Shown here: positions 15,528 through 25,316 of the stretch, piece after piece | How the letters are laid out: every line of letters starts with the position of its first letter | Numbering within the stretch: the stretch's first letter is position 1 | Assembly: GCA_947471505.1 (NCBI GenBank) | Contig: CANIWM010000003.1 | Location: forward strand, 1-64,000 | DNA from: Chthoniobacteraceae bacterium | GTDB taxonomy: Bacteria; Verrucomicrobiota; Verrucomicrobiia; Chthoniobacterales; Chthoniobacteraceae | Reading direction: 5' to 3' | DNA: 64,000 bases | The notes under the pieces: generated by a model | Database searches by the model: none | Seen by the model: only the letters and a program-made list of their open reading frames with translations | Told to the model about the DNA's origin: nothing | Program-made: the position numbers and the translations under genes

Positions 15528-16811
15528 ATGTGCTTTAAAAACGGATTCCTTCCTGTCGCTATCGCTTGTACGGCTGCCCATGCTGCGGATCGCCCGTTGA
15601 TGCGCGATTTCATCGGGCTGAATGTCCACACCGTTCAGTTTAAGCCCGCGCTTTATGCGCCTGTCACTAAGGTGCTGCGCAATTATCACCCAATGCGATG
15701 GGATGTGGGCGAGGATACGTCTGCGCCGCTCGCATTTCCCTTCGCGAAGAATCGCGTGAACTGGGAGACGCTCTACGGCGACTGGCAAAAGGCGGGCTAC
15801 AAGACGCACGCCAGCATCCTCTTCGACGACATCGATCAGAAGGACTGGAAGGACATTGAGGCTGATGCGCGCACCTACGGCGAGGCTTTCGCAAAGAGCT
15901 TTGGCGGGCTCTTGGATGCTGCGGAGATCGGCAACGAGCCGGGGAAATACGACGATGAGACGTACCGTCGTCTTTTCACCGCGATGGCCAAGGGGATGCG
16001 TGCGGGGAAGCCCGAACTGCGCATCGCCACTTGCGCCGCGAACCTCGGGAAAAGCGGGCGCTACTCGAAGAGCATGGACCTTTTTGCCGCCATGCCGGAG
16101 CTGTGGGACATCATCAATATCCACACCTACGCCGAGGCCGAGCCGTGGCCGACTTGGCGGCGCAGCTACCCCGAAGACCCAAAAACAAAGTGGGTGGAAA
16201 ACATCGGCCACGTCGTGAAATGGCGCGATGAGAACGCGAAGGGCAAGGAGCTTTGGCTCACCGAGTTTGGCTACGACGCTGGGACGAAGCCGCCACCGCC
16301 GACGGGCGATTTTTCCAAATGGATGAGCAGTACCGAGGAGCAGCAGGCGATGTGGACGGTGCGCTCGTTCCTTCTCCTGCCGAGGCTCGGCGTGGATCGC
16401 GCACACCTCTATTTTTTCAACGACTCGGACGAGGCTAAGCTGCACGCTGCCAGCGGCATCACGCGCAACTTCCAGCCCAAGCCCGTCTTTCACGCCCTCG
16501 CGTGGTTGCAGCGCTCGCTGGGCGACTACCGCTTTACACGAGTGGACCGCGAGGCCCCGCCGGGGGAATGTTACTCCTACGAATTCACCCACGGCAGCGA
16601 CGCGAAAAAGCGCGTGCTCGCAGCGTGGCTCCCGGCTGGGGAGAACAGGACCGTCCGGCTCTTCGTGGATACGGCAAAGGTCATCCGTGCGGAACGGATG
16701 CCCCTCAGCGCAGGCGAGGCGGAGCGCGTGGCGACGAAGACGGAGATCGAAGGATACGTCGCCGTAGAAGTCGGCGAGCACCCCGTTTTCATCTGGCTGG
16801 AGGGAACGTGA
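15528..16811 (+). CDS. Secreted glycoside hydrolase-like TIM-barrel protein
   Basis: The protein is 427 residues from the ATG at 15528, which begins a signal peptide (G-F-L-P-V-A-I-A-C-T-A-A-H-A-A). The rest resembles a clan A glycosidase barrel, of the GH39/GH5 sort. A-E-I-G-N-E-P-G carries the likely acid/base Glu after an Asn, and L-W-L-T-E-F-G-Y carries the likely nucleophile Glu. D-I-I-N-I-H-T-Y fits the strand 5 region. A small beta-rich C-terminal domain follows (R-V-L-A-A-W-L-P). The substrate is unknown, but it fits the carbohydrate-degrading character of the neighbouring DUF1080 genes. Confidence 0.7.
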   Translation: MCFKNGFLPVAIACTAAHAADRPLMRDFIGLNVHTVQFKPALYAPVTKVLRNYHPMRWDVGEDTSAPLAFPFAKNRVNWETLYGDWQKAGYKTHASILFDDIDQKDWKDIEADARTYGEAFAKSFGGLLDAAEIGNEPGKYDDETYRRLFTAMAKGMRAGKPELRIATCAANLGKSGRYSKSMDLFAAMPELWDIINIHTYAEAEPWPTWRRSYPEDPKTKWVENIGHVVKWRDENAKGKELWLTEFGYDAGTKPPPPTGDFSKWMSSTEEQQAMWTVRSFLLLPRLGVDRAHLYFFNDSDEAKLHAASGITRNFQPKPVFHALAWLQRSLGDYRFTRVDREAPPGECYSYEFTHGSDAKKRVLAAWLPAGENRTVRLFVDTAKVIRAERMPLSAGEAERVATKTEIEGYVAVEVGEHPVFIWLEGT

Positions 16812-16945
16812 AACTGCGTTGGACAAAATGGGGATGTGACTGCTATATGACATCTTAGTATGAAAAAGCGTTCCTCGTTACTCCATCTATCCAAGCAGGC
16901 TGATCCAAAGGCGGCACTGCTTTCACATACCTCCGCGTAACGTCC

Positions 16946-17197
16946 ATGCCCCGCCGCTCCATCCGCGCATACTGCCCGCGCTGCCGCCACCAGCAGCCCT
17001 TCTTGCCAGCGAAATTCCGCTTTGGGCTGCACTTCGCGCTGACGATTTTGACTTTGGGCCTCTGGCTCATCAGCGCGTTGGCCGCTGTGATTCGGAAATG
17101 GATATGGCCTTGGCGCTGCGAGCATTGCGGCTGGCACCAGCCCGACTTTCGCTCCCCCGCAGAACGCGAAGCCGCGAAGAAGAAAACGGGGAAGTAA
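16946..17197 (+). CDS. Small membrane protein with split zinc ribbon
   Basis: This 83-residue protein has C-P-R-C near residue 10 and C-E-H-C near residue 57, which together would make a four-cysteine zinc site. Between them a hydrophobic stretch (F-A-L-T-I-L-T-L-G-L-W-L-I-S-A-L) is long enough for one membrane helix, which would then place the knuckles on opposite sides unless it is a hairpin. The C-terminus is basic (A-A-K-K-K-T-G-K). It resembles small uncharacterised zinc-ribbon proteins seen in this phylum. The function is unknown. It stands alone ahead of the DUF1080 gene. Confidence 0.65.
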   Translation: MPRRSIRAYCPRCRHQQPFLPAKFRFGLHFALTILTLGLWLISALAAVIRKWIWPWRCEHCGWHQPDFRSPAEREAAKKKTGK

Positions 17198-17242
17198 TTT
17201 AGCTTCCCCAGAACTCCCGCCCACTGGTAAAGCCTGCCACTT

Positions 17243-17941
17243 ATGAAATTCGCTTACCTTCTTCCACTCATCGCCCTTGTCGCACCCGCCTTCGCTGCGG
17301 AGAATGAACTTACCACCGACGAGAAAGCCGCCGGTTGGCAACTCCTCTTCGACGGCAAGGACGCCGCGGCGAATTTCCGTGGATACAAAAAGGACAAACT
17401 CCCCGATGGCTGGGTCGTCAAAGACGGTGCGATCGTCCGCGAAAAAGGCGGCGGCGACATCATCACCAAAGAGCAATACGAGAGCTTCGAGTTGAGCATC
17501 GACTGGAAGATCAGCCCCGGCGGCAACAGCGGCGTGATGTTCAAAGTGCTGGAAACCAACGGCCCCAGCTACCAGACGGGCCCAGAGTGCCAAGTGCAGG
17601 ATAACGTCGGCGGTCACGACCCGCAAAAAGCCGGGTGGATGTATGCCCTTTACTCAGCAAAGGTGGACACCACCAAGCCCGTCGGCGAATGGAACCGCTT
17701 CGTCCTCAAGTGCCAGAAAACGGCAACCGGAACCTTCAAGTGCGAGCATCTCATGAACGGCACCCCTTACGTCTCCTACGAGATCGGCTCCGAGGACTGG
17801 AAAGCCCAAGTTGCCAAGTCGAAGTTTGCCAAGATGGAAGGCTTCGGCACCTCCGCAAAAGGCCACATCTGCCTGCAAGACCACGGCAACGAAGTCGCCT
17901 TCCGCAACATCAAGGTCCGCGTCCTCGAAGCTGCGAAATAA
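17243..17941 (+). CDS. Secreted DUF1080 (3-keto-disaccharide hydrolase-like) protein
   Basis: This 232-residue protein has a signal peptide (K-F-A-Y-L-L-P-L-I-A-L-V-A-P-A-F-A) and a single DUF1080 domain. It shows W-Q-L-L-F-D-G-K-D at the start, G-G-N-S-G-V-M-F-K-V near the middle, G-P-E-C-Q-V-Q-D-N as the family's Glu/Gln-rich strand, and I-C-L-Q-D-H-G-N-E-V-A-F-R-N at the end. It is a shorter paralogue of the protein at 5270, close to the usual single-domain length. The likely role is periplasmic handling of oxidised disaccharides or related glycans. Confidence 0.88.
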   Translation: MKFAYLLPLIALVAPAFAAENELTTDEKAAGWQLLFDGKDAAANFRGYKKDKLPDGWVVKDGAIVREKGGGDIITKEQYESFELSIDWKISPGGNSGVMFKVLETNGPSYQTGPECQVQDNVGGHDPQKAGWMYALYSAKVDTTKPVGEWNRFVLKCQKTATGTFKCEHLMNGTPYVSYEIGSEDWKAQVAKSKFAKMEGFGTSAKGHICLQDHGNEVAFRNIKVRVLEAAK

Positions 17942-18100
17942 CGAGCGGAGCAACGGTTTCGAAAGCAGAGGCTAAAGAAAAAATGCGCTGCGCCGAAGCA
18001 CGCCCAACAGGGTGTCGTAGAAAAAAAAACCGCTCGGACTCGAAATCGCACTTGCCACAAATGGAGCGCGTGATATTCACACCGCCCCGCCGAAACAATT

Positions 18101-18184
18101 GCTCGGGTGGTGAAATGGCAGACACGTACGTTTGAGGGGCGTATGCCGTAAGGCGTGGGGGTTCAAGTCCCCCCCCGAGCACCA
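18101..18184 (+). tRNA. tRNA-Leu (anticodon GAG)
   Basis: This 84-base sequence folds as a class II tRNA. The acceptor arms gctcggg and cccgagc pair perfectly, and the discriminator A is followed by an encoded CCA. The anticodon stem tacgt/gcgta encloses the loop ttgaggg, giving anticodon GAG for CUC and CUU leucine codons. The long variable arm (tgccgtaaggcg region) and the T-arm ggggg-ttcaagt-ccccc fit tRNA-Leu. No repeated 3' end that would mark an integrated element was seen in the bases that follow. The 160 bases before it hold no gene. Confidence 0.95.
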
Positions 18185-18241
18185 CCCTCAGTTTTTCCCC
18201 TCACGGCTTGACCTGTCCGCTTTCAGCGCACACGGAAAGGC

Positions 18242-18946
18242 ATGTCCGCAAAAACCAGACAGTGGATCGCCGCCGCGCTCATCCTCATTACACTCGTCCT
18301 CCTTTATCCCGGCCTCACGCAGAACGCGCTCACGATCCGGGGAGTGCTCGACGCTGGCGGCGTCGCTACGCTCGTCGAGCGCACCGTCGCGGCACAGATG
18401 CCCGCAGACCAGCTCGCACAAATCCGCCCCTACCTCAGCCCCTCGCGCTTCGGGACAATGAACGACGAGCAGTTCAGCCAGACCGTCGGCCTCGTCCTCG
18501 GTGCCATTGCTAAAGCGAAAATCTCCGGTGCGGAGCAAGTCATCGGCACGACCACCGTCTATGAGCAAAAGCAGACCATCGCCGTCACCGTCCGCTTTCT
18601 TTTTGAAAACAAGAGCTACCTCGCAGCGACGCTCATCTTTCTCTTCAGCATCTGCATCCCTATCGGCAAAGCGCTGCTGTTCTTCGTCGCGCTCTTCGCT
18701 TCGCCGAGCGTTTCGGGCGCGATCCTCCGCTTCATCAATGGCATCGGCAAATGGTCCATGGCCGACGTCTTCCTCGTCGCCATCTACACCGCATACCTCG
18801 CCGCGCGGTCATCGGAGGGTGTCGGGCAGGCGATTCGTTTTGTGACGGAATATGGCCCCGGCTTTTATTGGTTTTCCGCCTACTGTGTCTTCTCGCTCGC
18901 AGCCCAGCAGTTCGCCACCGCGCTGCTACGAGAGCGTTGTGAGTAG
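18242..18946 (+). CDS. Paraquat-inducible protein A-like membrane protein
   Basis: This 234-residue inner-membrane protein shows PqiA-family features. The N-terminal membrane helix ends in L-Y-P-G-L-T, a middle helix carries P-I-G-K-A-L-L-F, and the diagnostic G-K-W-S-M-A-D-V-F-L-V-A-I segment starts a third helix. A fourth helix lies near the end (Y-W-F-S-A-Y-C-V-F-S-L-A). PqiA proteins work with MCE-type PqiB lipid transport proteins in E. coli, but no MCE gene is present here. A loop of about 90 residues between the first two helices is larger than usual. Confidence 0.75.
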   Translation: MSAKTRQWIAAALILITLVLLYPGLTQNALTIRGVLDAGGVATLVERTVAAQMPADQLAQIRPYLSPSRFGTMNDEQFSQTVGLVLGAIAKAKISGAEQVIGTTTVYEQKQTIAVTVRFLFENKSYLAATLIFLFSICIPIGKALLFFVALFASPSVSGAILRFINGIGKWSMADVFLVAIYTAYLAARSSEGVGQAIRFVTEYGPGFYWFSAYCVFSLAAQQFATALLRERCE

Positions 18947-18951
18947 GCGTT

Positions 18952-20730
18952 TCACCAGCCCGAGCGCGCGGTCAGCTTCCAGCGTTTCCACAGCAGCCAC
19001 GCTGCCGCTGCGCCGAGGAGCGTCAGCACGGTGCTTTGCAATCCAAACGGCAAAATCGGCGGTCGAGCGGGAGTGATGACGTTGACCGTACACTCCACGC
19101 TCTCCCCCGCCACGATGCGGTAAGTCTGCATCGTTAGTGGTGAGAGCCCGCCGATCTCGCAGTGTACCACCGCGCCAACCTGCTGAAACTTCGCCGCCAC
19201 ATCGCGCCATGTGATTACGGGGCTACCAGCGCTTACGGACAAGATGCGCTGCTGCACTTTCAGCCCCGGCTTTAGCGTGCTCGTCCACTCGATGGTGGCC
19301 GACTTTGGAGTCACTGCGCTCACTTTGCCGAGCATACCGGGCACCTCGGCGGCAGTCCCCACATCGGCGAGAGACACAGCGGTGCGTTCTTCCTCAACAC
19401 GCGCGGGTGCCGGTGCAACGCGCGGCTTTTCCGCGACGGGCGGCGACGGTGGAGCGGTGGCCGCCGCAGCGCTTGCTTGCGCGGTGAGTGGGAGATCGAT
19501 CTGCACGCCGTTACCGGTGATGGAGAGCTTCCCTTCGAGTGCCCCCGGCGTCTCCGCTCTGCACAGAACGGCGATGCTCGCGGTGCTTTTCGGTTTCAGC
19601 GCGATCGAAGTCGGGTCCGTGCGAAACGCCCCTCCTGTTGTGAATGCGAGCGCGATCGCCGTGCCGCCCGCATTTTCCACCGTGATGTTGCTCTGCGCCA
19701 CTCGGTCCACCGTCACGGCGGAAAAAGCCACCGTCTTCTCCCGGCAACTCACCAGCGCACCGAGGGCCGGCGCGATCACCGGCAACTCCCCAGTCCACGA
19801 GCCTGCGGTAAATTGCAGCTTGTCCTGAATGCTCCCGGTCTCCCCCGGTTCCGCAAACACCGATAGACTTTTGGTCTCGCGCGCCGGAATCGTCACGCTC
19901 GACTCGGTCAGCAATTTTCCCGCGTGCTTGATACCCACCATCACCGGCTCGGCACCCTCATTCGTCAGCCGGACCTGCGCCGAGCGCGTCGTCGCGCCAG
20001 GCATCGCCTTCAGTTCCAGCAGTGCGGGCGCGAAAGTGATGGGCGGCAGCACCGATACACTCAACGTAGTGCTCACCCGTTGGCCGGGGCCGTAAGTCAC
20101 ATCACCCTTCTGCTGCCCCACCATTGGCGCGGAAAATGACACGGCAAACTCGGTTGAGCTCCCTCCCGCGAGCCGGAACTTCGTCGGACCCTCGATCTTC
20201 CACGGAGCAGGCACACTCAGCTCCCCCACCGAGAACCCACCGCCCGCATTCTTGATCGTGATCTTCACTTTACTGCTCTCTCCGGCCCTCACCGCCTCCA
20301 TATCCAGAGCCCCCGGCACGACGAGACGCGGTGCCAGTCCCGCAGCCTCTGCGATTCGTATCACCACCGCCGCCGCCGCCGACACTCCATCCGCTGTGCG
20401 CACGGCATACGTAAACTGATCCTCTGTCGCCGCAGTCTGCTCCGGCGCAAAATAAGTCACTGCCGCAGTCTTATCACCCGTGATTTGAACCGCCGAGACC
20501 TTCCCGTGCTTCGGCCCCGAGCGGATGAGAAACTCCATATGTTCTTCGCCAGTGCCAAACACCGCCAACGGCACCACTACTTGCTGCCCTTGATCCACAG
20601 TCAGCTTGCGCGGCACTGGCGGTGGCGGCGCTTTCGCGGTTCCCGTCTTGGCCTCGGCAAACGACGACGTTCCCGCCCACAGCGAGGCCAGAACACACAC
20701 ACGGAGAAAGATCGTCAGCAAAGTTTTCAC
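18952..20730 (-). CDS. Secreted multi-domain Ig-like surface protein
   Basis: This 592-residue protein has a signal peptide (L-L-T-I-F-L-R-V-C-V-L-A-S-L-W-A) and a C-terminal membrane helix (V-L-T-L-L-G-A-A-A-A-W-L-L) followed by basic residues. Between them are three or four beta-sandwich repeats of the DUF1573/choice-of-anchor type, e.g. I-T-I-K-N-A-G-G-G-F, V-R-L-T-N-E-G-A-E-P and I-T-V-E-N-A-G-G-T-A. A Pro/Ala-rich linker and a fibronectin-like part (A-T-I-E-W-T-S-T-L-K) follow. It is probably surface anchored with an adhesive or scaffold role. It converges with pqiA, the stops being about six bases apart. Confidence 0.65.
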   Translation of the reverse strand: MKTLLTIFLRVCVLASLWAGTSSFAEAKTGTAKAPPPPVPRKLTVDQGQQVVVPLAVFGTGEEHMEFLIRSGPKHGKVSAVQITGDKTAAVTYFAPEQTAATEDQFTYAVRTADGVSAAAAVVIRIAEAAGLAPRLVVPGALDMEAVRAGESSKVKITIKNAGGGFSVGELSVPAPWKIEGPTKFRLAGGSSTEFAVSFSAPMVGQQKGDVTYGPGQRVSTTLSVSVLPPITFAPALLELKAMPGATTRSAQVRLTNEGAEPVMVGIKHAGKLLTESSVTIPARETKSLSVFAEPGETGSIQDKLQFTAGSWTGELPVIAPALGALVSCREKTVAFSAVTVDRVAQSNITVENAGGTAIALAFTTGGAFRTDPTSIALKPKSTASIAVLCRAETPGALEGKLSITGNGVQIDLPLTAQASAAAATAPPSPPVAEKPRVAPAPARVEEERTAVSLADVGTAAEVPGMLGKVSAVTPKSATIEWTSTLKPGLKVQQRILSVSAGSPVITWRDVAAKFQQVGAVVHCEIGGLSPLTMQTYRIVAGESVECTVNVITPARPPILPFGLQSTVLTLLGAAAAWLLWKRWKLTARSGW

Positions 20731-20793
20731 AGAAGCCGGAGCGTTTTAGCGGACCAAGCCAGCGGGGGAAGCGGGAAAACCAGCCCTCCCTTA

Positions 20794-21219
20794 CTAAAAG
20801 AGACTCAAGTAATACCCGAACCCACTCGGCTTTCGCCGCACAGTCCCCGTCACATCCATCTCAAAATACTGCGCCGTCTGGCCATCCGGCGGCGGCCCGC
20901 CATGCACTGTCGGCTCCACCCGCACATACCGTGGCCACACAAGGCCCCGAGCGCAGACGCTCGAAAGCTCCACGTCCTGTCGCGCCTCCAGTTCCCTAGC
21001 AGTCGCTTCGAGCTGCTCCCGAGAGCGCGTCGGCCCGTGGACCGGTGGCAACACGCCTCGCGTATATTCCGCAACTAACGCCGCTCGAATTTGCGCGAGT
21101 TGGAACTCCGTGAGCCGGTGCGAACGCCCATTTCTCACCGCAAACAAAACAACGATCAGCACCGCCGCAGACCACGAGCTGCGCTGGCCCCATCGAATGT
21201 CGAATCCGTAAATGTTCAC
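20794..21219 (-). CDS. Hypothetical protein with N-terminal membrane segment
   Basis: This 141-residue protein has a hydrophobic stretch near residues 15-28 (W-S-A-A-V-L-I-V-V-L-F-A-V) and then a helical region (F-Q-L-A-Q-I-R-A-A-L-V-A-E-Y). The C-terminal half is beta-like, ending with F-E-M-D-V-T-G-T-V and an aromatic tail. I do not recognise the family. It looks like a membrane-anchored periplasmic protein. It is divergent from kdpA, with 108 bases between the starts that may hold both promoters. Confidence 0.5.
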   Translation of the reverse strand: MNIYGFDIRWGQRSSWSAAVLIVVLFAVRNGRSHRLTEFQLAQIRAALVAEYTRGVLPPVHGPTRSREQLEATARELEARQDVELSSVCARGLVWPRYVRVEPTVHGGPPPDGQTAQYFEMDVTGTVRRKPSGFGYYLSLF

Positions 21220-21327
21220 CGGAAGCTAACCCGCAAGAACCGCGCCCTGAGCCTTTATGGATTCTTTACGCCCAGAGCCCGGCTCTTGATTACCCACTTC
21301 GCAGACGAGGAGCGATGATGCGCAGCA

Positions 21328-23007
21328 ATGAAACCACATGACTGGCTGCAACTCACACTCTTCCTCGCCGCACTCGTGCTGCTCACTCCGCTGCTCGGGC
21401 GCTTCATGGCCCGTGTATTTTCCGGCGAGCCGCACCTTTTAACAAAGCCGCTCGGCTGGCTGGAGCGGCTCATCTACCGAGCGAGCGGCGTGGATGGAAC
21501 TCGCGAGATGTCGTGGCGCGGATACGCGGCGGCGCTAATTGCATTTAACATCGCGGGGTGCGTGCTGCTCGCAGTCATCCAGATGACTCAGGCTTGGCTG
21601 CCGCTGAACCCTACGGGCTTGCCGAATGTGCCGCTCGACCTCGCGGTAAATACGGCGGTGTCGTTCATGACCAACACGAACTGGCAGGCGTATTCCGGCG
21701 AGGCGACGATGAGCTACTTCACGCAAATGGCCGGGCTCGCGGTGCATAATTTCACCAGCGCCGCCACGGGCATCGCCGTCGCGCTGGCGCTCACTCGCGG
21801 GCTTGCGCGCCGCACGTCGGCGACCATCGGGAACTTCTGGGCCGACCTCACGCGCTCCACACTCTACGTGCTGCTCCCGCTCTCGCTCATCTTCGCGGTA
21901 GTGCTCGTGCAGCAAGGCGTGGTGCAGACTTTCGCGCCATACGTCACGGCGACGACGCTAGAAGGCGCGGAGCAAGTCATCCCGCTCGGCCCAACCGCGT
22001 CGCAGATCGCCATCAAGCAACTTGGCACGAATGGCGGCGGGTTTTTCGGCGTGAACTCCGCACATCCTTTTGAGAATCCTACACCGTTTTCCAACTTCCT
22101 CACCATGCTCGCCATCTTCGTCATCCCGAGTGCGCTCGTGAATATGTATGGCCGTCTCGTGGGCAACCAACGCCAAGGCTGGAGCATCTGGGCGGCGATG
22201 ATGGCGCTCTTCCTCATCGGCCTCGGGACGATGTGCTGGGCGGAGTTCCAGCCGAATCTTCCCGCCGCGATGGAGGGAAAAGAGACGCGCTTCGGAGTCT
22301 TTAACAGCGTCCTCTTTGCAACCGTGACGACCGACGCCTCGTGCGGCGCAGTGAACGCCATGCACGACTCCCTCTCGCCGCTCGCGGGCCTCGTCGCGAT
22401 GGTGAATATGATGCTCGGCGAAGTCGTCTTCGGCGGCGTGGGCGCGGGGCTCTACGGGATGCTGATGTTCGTCCTGCTCACGGTCTTCATCGCTGGCCTC
22501 ATGGTTGGGCGCACGCCGGAGTATCTCGGCAAAAAGATCGAGGCAGCAGAGATCAAATGGGCCGTCGTCGCCGTGCTAGCTCCCTGCGTCTGCATCCTCA
22601 TCGGCACCGCCGTCTCGCTTGCCAACCCGGTCGGCACCGCGACGCTGAACAACGCCGGTCCCCACGGCCTCAGCGAAGTCCTTTACGCGTGGACCTCCGC
22701 CGCTGCGAACAACGGCAGCGCCTTCGCTGGCATCGGCGTGAATAATCCATTTTACAACTACGGACTCACCCTCGCGATGTTCGTCGGGCGGTTCGCAGTC
22801 ATCATTCCCGCCCTCGCCATCGCGGGCAGCCTCGCGGCGAAAAAGACCGCGCCTGCGTCTAGCGGCACGTTCCCGACAACAGGCGCGACGTTCACGCTCT
22901 TACTCATCGCCGTCGTGGTGATCGTCGGCGCACTCACGTTCCTCCCCGCCCTCACACTCGGTCCCATCGTCGAGCACCTCCTTCTGCAAGCCGGACGCAC
23001 ATTCTGA
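21328..23007 (+). CDS. kdpA: Potassium-transporting ATPase, subunit A
   Basis: This 559-residue membrane protein is KdpA, the potassium-selective channel-like subunit of the KdpFABC pump. Selectivity-filter-type segments are visible: [39 protein letters not shown], and [10 protein letters not shown]. Length is normal. A GAGGAG Shine-Dalgarno lies about 14 bases ahead of the ATG; an eight-codon reading frame starting at 21315 overlaps the kdpA start and may couple translation. No kdpF is recognisable upstream. It leads the operon kdpA-kdpB-ORF-kdpC-kdpD-kdpE. Confidence 0.97.
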   Translation: MKPHDWLQLTLFLAALVLLTPLLGRFMARVFSGEPHLLTKPLGWLERLIYRASGVDGTREMSWRGYAAALIAFNIAGCVLLAVIQMTQAWLPLNPTGLPNVPLDLAVNTAVSFMTNTNWQAYSGEATMSYFTQMAGLAVHNFTSAATGIAVALALTRGLARRTSATIGNFWADLTRSTLYVLLPLSLIFAVVLVQQGVVQTFAPYVTATTLEGAEQVIPLGPTASQIAIKQLGTNGGGFFGVNSAHPFENPTPFSNFLTMLAIFVIPSALVNMYGRLVGNQRQGWSIWAAMMALFLIGLGTMCWAEFQPNLPAAMEGKETRFGVFNSVLFATVTTDASCGAVNAMHDSLSPLAGLVAMVNMMLGEVVFGGVGAGLYGMLMFVLLTVFIAGLMVGRTPEYLGKKIEAAEIKWAVVAVLAPCVCILIGTAVSLANPVGTATLNNAGPHGLSEVLYAWTSAAANNGSAFAGIGVNNPFYNYGLTLAMFVGRFAVIIPALAIAGSLAAKKTAPASSGTFPTTGATFTLLLIAVVVIVGALTFLPALTLGPIVEHLLLQAGRTF

Positions 23008-23038
23008 ACACTGAACTACTGACCCACTGACTACTTCC

Positions 23039-25106
23039 ATGAAACCGCAATCCAGCATCTTCAATCCCACCTTAATCCGCCCCGCGCTCCTCGACTCGCT
23101 CCGCAAGCTCGACCCACGCGTGCAATGGCGCAACCCAGTCATGTTCATCGTGTGGCTCGGCAGCGTCGCCACCACCATCATCGCCGTGCAGCAGCCCACG
23201 GGCTTTCACATCCAGCTCACACTCTGGCTGTGGTTCACCTTGCTCTTTGCAAACTTCGCCGAGGCCATCGCCGAAGGGCGCGGCAAAGCCCAAGCCGCCA
23301 CACTCCGCGCCATGCGCACCACCACGACCGCACGCCGCATCCGCGACGGACGCGAAGAGCGCGTGCCCGCTGAATAAAGGCGACACCGTCGTGTGCGAAA
23401 GCGGCGACGCCATCCCGTCCGACGGCGAAGTCATCGAAGGGATCGCCAGAGTGGATGAGAGCGCCATCACGGGCGAAAGCGCACCCGTCATCCGCGAGAG
23501 CGGCGGCGACCGCAGCGCCGTCACCGGAGGCACGCGCGTGCTCAGCGACCGCATCGTCGTCCGCATCACCAGCGAGCAAGGGAACACATTTATTGACCGC
23601 ATGATCTCGATGGTCGAAGGCGCACGCCGGCAAAAAACGCCGAACGAAATCGCGCTCGGCATCTTGCTCGTTTCGCTCACCGCCGTCTTCCTCCTCGCCG
23701 TCTTCACGCTGCCCGCTTTCGCCCACTACAGCGAGCGCGCAGCCGAGCAGAGCGGCGTGGTGAATGTCTCACTGCCCGTGCTCGTCGCCCTCATCGTGTG
23801 CCTTATTCCCACGACTATCGGCGGCCTTCTCAGTGCCATCGGCATCAGCGGCATTGACCGCCTCGTCCGCCGCAACGTCCTTGCCACCTCGGGCCGCGCC
23901 GTCGAAGCCGCAGGCGACATTGATGTGCTGCTGCTCGACAAGACCGGCACCATCACCATGGGCAACCGCATGGCCGTCGCCTTCCACCCCGCACCGGGCG
24001 TCTCCGAAAGCGACCTCGCCGGAGCTGCTCAACTCGCATCCCTCGCCGACGAGACGCCCGAAGGCCGCAGCGTCTTCGTGCTGGCGAAGGAAAAGTTCAA
24101 CATCCGAGCCCGCGAAATGAACGAGCTGAGCGCCACCTTCATCCCCTTCACCGCGCAGACCCGCATGAGTGGCGTGGATGTCCCGGCGCACGAGGGCAGG
24201 CAGGCTACGAGCGTCCGTAAAGGAGCCGCACAAGCCGTGCAGGCATACATCGAATCCCTCGGTGGCACCTACCCGCCCGCCGTCGCCAAAGCCGTGGAAG
24301 AAATCTCCCGGCGCGGCGCGACCCCGCTCGTCGTCTCCGCTGATGAATGTGCGCTCGGCGTCATCGAGTTGAAGGACATCGTCAAAGGCGGCATCCGCGA
24401 GCGTTTCGCGCAGCTCCGCAAAATGGGCATCCGCACCGTCATGATCACCGGCGACAACGCCCTCACCGCCGGAGCCATCGCCGCCGAAGCAGGCGTAGAT
24501 GACTTCATGGCCCAAGCCGCCCCCGAAGATAAACTCCAGCGCATCCGCGAAGAACAAGCCGCCGGACGCCTCGTCGCCATGACCGGCGACGGCACCAACG
24601 ACGCCCCCGCCCTCGCCCAAGCCGACGTCGGCGTCGCCATGAACACCGGCACCCAAGCCGCCCGCGAAGCCGGCAACATGGTGGACCTCGACAGCAACCC
24701 CACGAAGCTCATCGAGATCGTCGAAATCGGGAAGCAACTCCTCATGACACGCGGCGCACTCACCACGTTCAGCATCGCCAACGACGTAGCCAAATACTTT
24801 GCCATCCTGCCCGCGATGTTCCTTGGCCTCTACGCCGTCAGCGGCTCAACCGTCGGCCCGCTCGCCGCGCTCAACGTCATGCGCCTTCACAGCCCGCAGA
24901 GCGCCATCCTGAGCGCCGTCATATTCAATGCGCTCATCATCATCGCGCTGATCCCGTTTGCCCTAGCTGGCGTGAAGTATCGCGCCGAAGGAGCCGCCGC
25001 AGTCCTCCGCCGAAATGTCCTCATCTACGGCGTCGGCGGAGTCGTCGCGCCGTTCGTCGGCATCAAGCTCATCGACATCATCCTCGTCGCACTCCGCCTC
25101 GCATGA
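23039..25106 (+). pseudogene. kdpB: Potassium-transporting ATPase subunit B, frameshifted
   Basis: KdpB is the P-type ATPase that hydrolyses ATP in the pump. Here the first 112 residues (23039-23377) end R-V-P-A-E and a stop. The remaining ~580 residues resume in the +1 frame at L-N-K-G-D-T-V, with codons starting at 23370. The second part is intact: T-G-E-S-A-P, the phosphorylation motif [16 protein letters not shown], and [11 protein letters not shown]. coli KdpB (from memory) reads V-P-A-D-Q-L-R-K-G-D here, so eight bases seem missing. The rest of the operon shows no decay, so a recent mutation, a sequencing error or recoding are all possible. Confidence 0.93.
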
Positions 25107-25109
25107 ACC

Positions 25110-25310
25110 ATGACTGCCTCGCTGCTATTCCAAACATTGCTGCGCCGCTCCGTTGCGCTCATGCGCTGGACGGAGGTTCGCAACCCACCGCCGCCAACGG
25201 ATACGTTCGATGGCGACGACGAGCCGGACTCAGACCCGGAGCAGCCGTTCTGGGCTTACTTTATTGAAAATCCGCGTCCGACTTCGACCGACCGCAACAA
25301 CACAAACTGA
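25110..25310 (+). CDS. Small acidic ORF between kdpB and kdpC
   Basis: This 66-codon frame starts three bases after the kdpB stop and ends six bases before kdpC. It begins with a slightly hydrophobic helix-like stretch (T-A-S-L-L-F-Q-T-L-L-R-R) and continues with a Pro- and Asp-rich part (D-G-D-D-E-P-D-S-D-P-E). It does not resemble KdpF, which is about 29 residues and wholly membrane-embedded. The tight fit in the operon favours translation. The function is unknown. Confidence 0.45.
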   Translation: MTASLLFQTLLRRSVALMRWTEVRNPPPPTDTFDGDDEPDSDPEQPFWAYFIENPRPTSTDRNNTN

Positions 25311-25316
25311 AACCTT

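Noticed and set aside
15513-16853. 446-codon minus-strand frame opposite the glycosidase-like gene
   Set aside because: The + strand has a signal peptide and catalytic-type motifs; this frame is a shadow.
16860-16940. 26-codon + frame beginning M-K-K-R-S-S before the zinc-ribbon gene
   Set aside because: Too short, no ribosome site of note and no family likeness.
18101-18240. Integrated element at tRNA-Leu
   Set aside because: No integrase or duplicated tRNA 3' end was seen near the tRNA; the following gene is an ordinary pqiA-like gene.
21226-21327. Possible kdpF ahead of kdpA
   Set aside because: No frame encodes the expected hydrophobic ~29-residue peptide; only an eight-codon frame overlaps the kdpA start.
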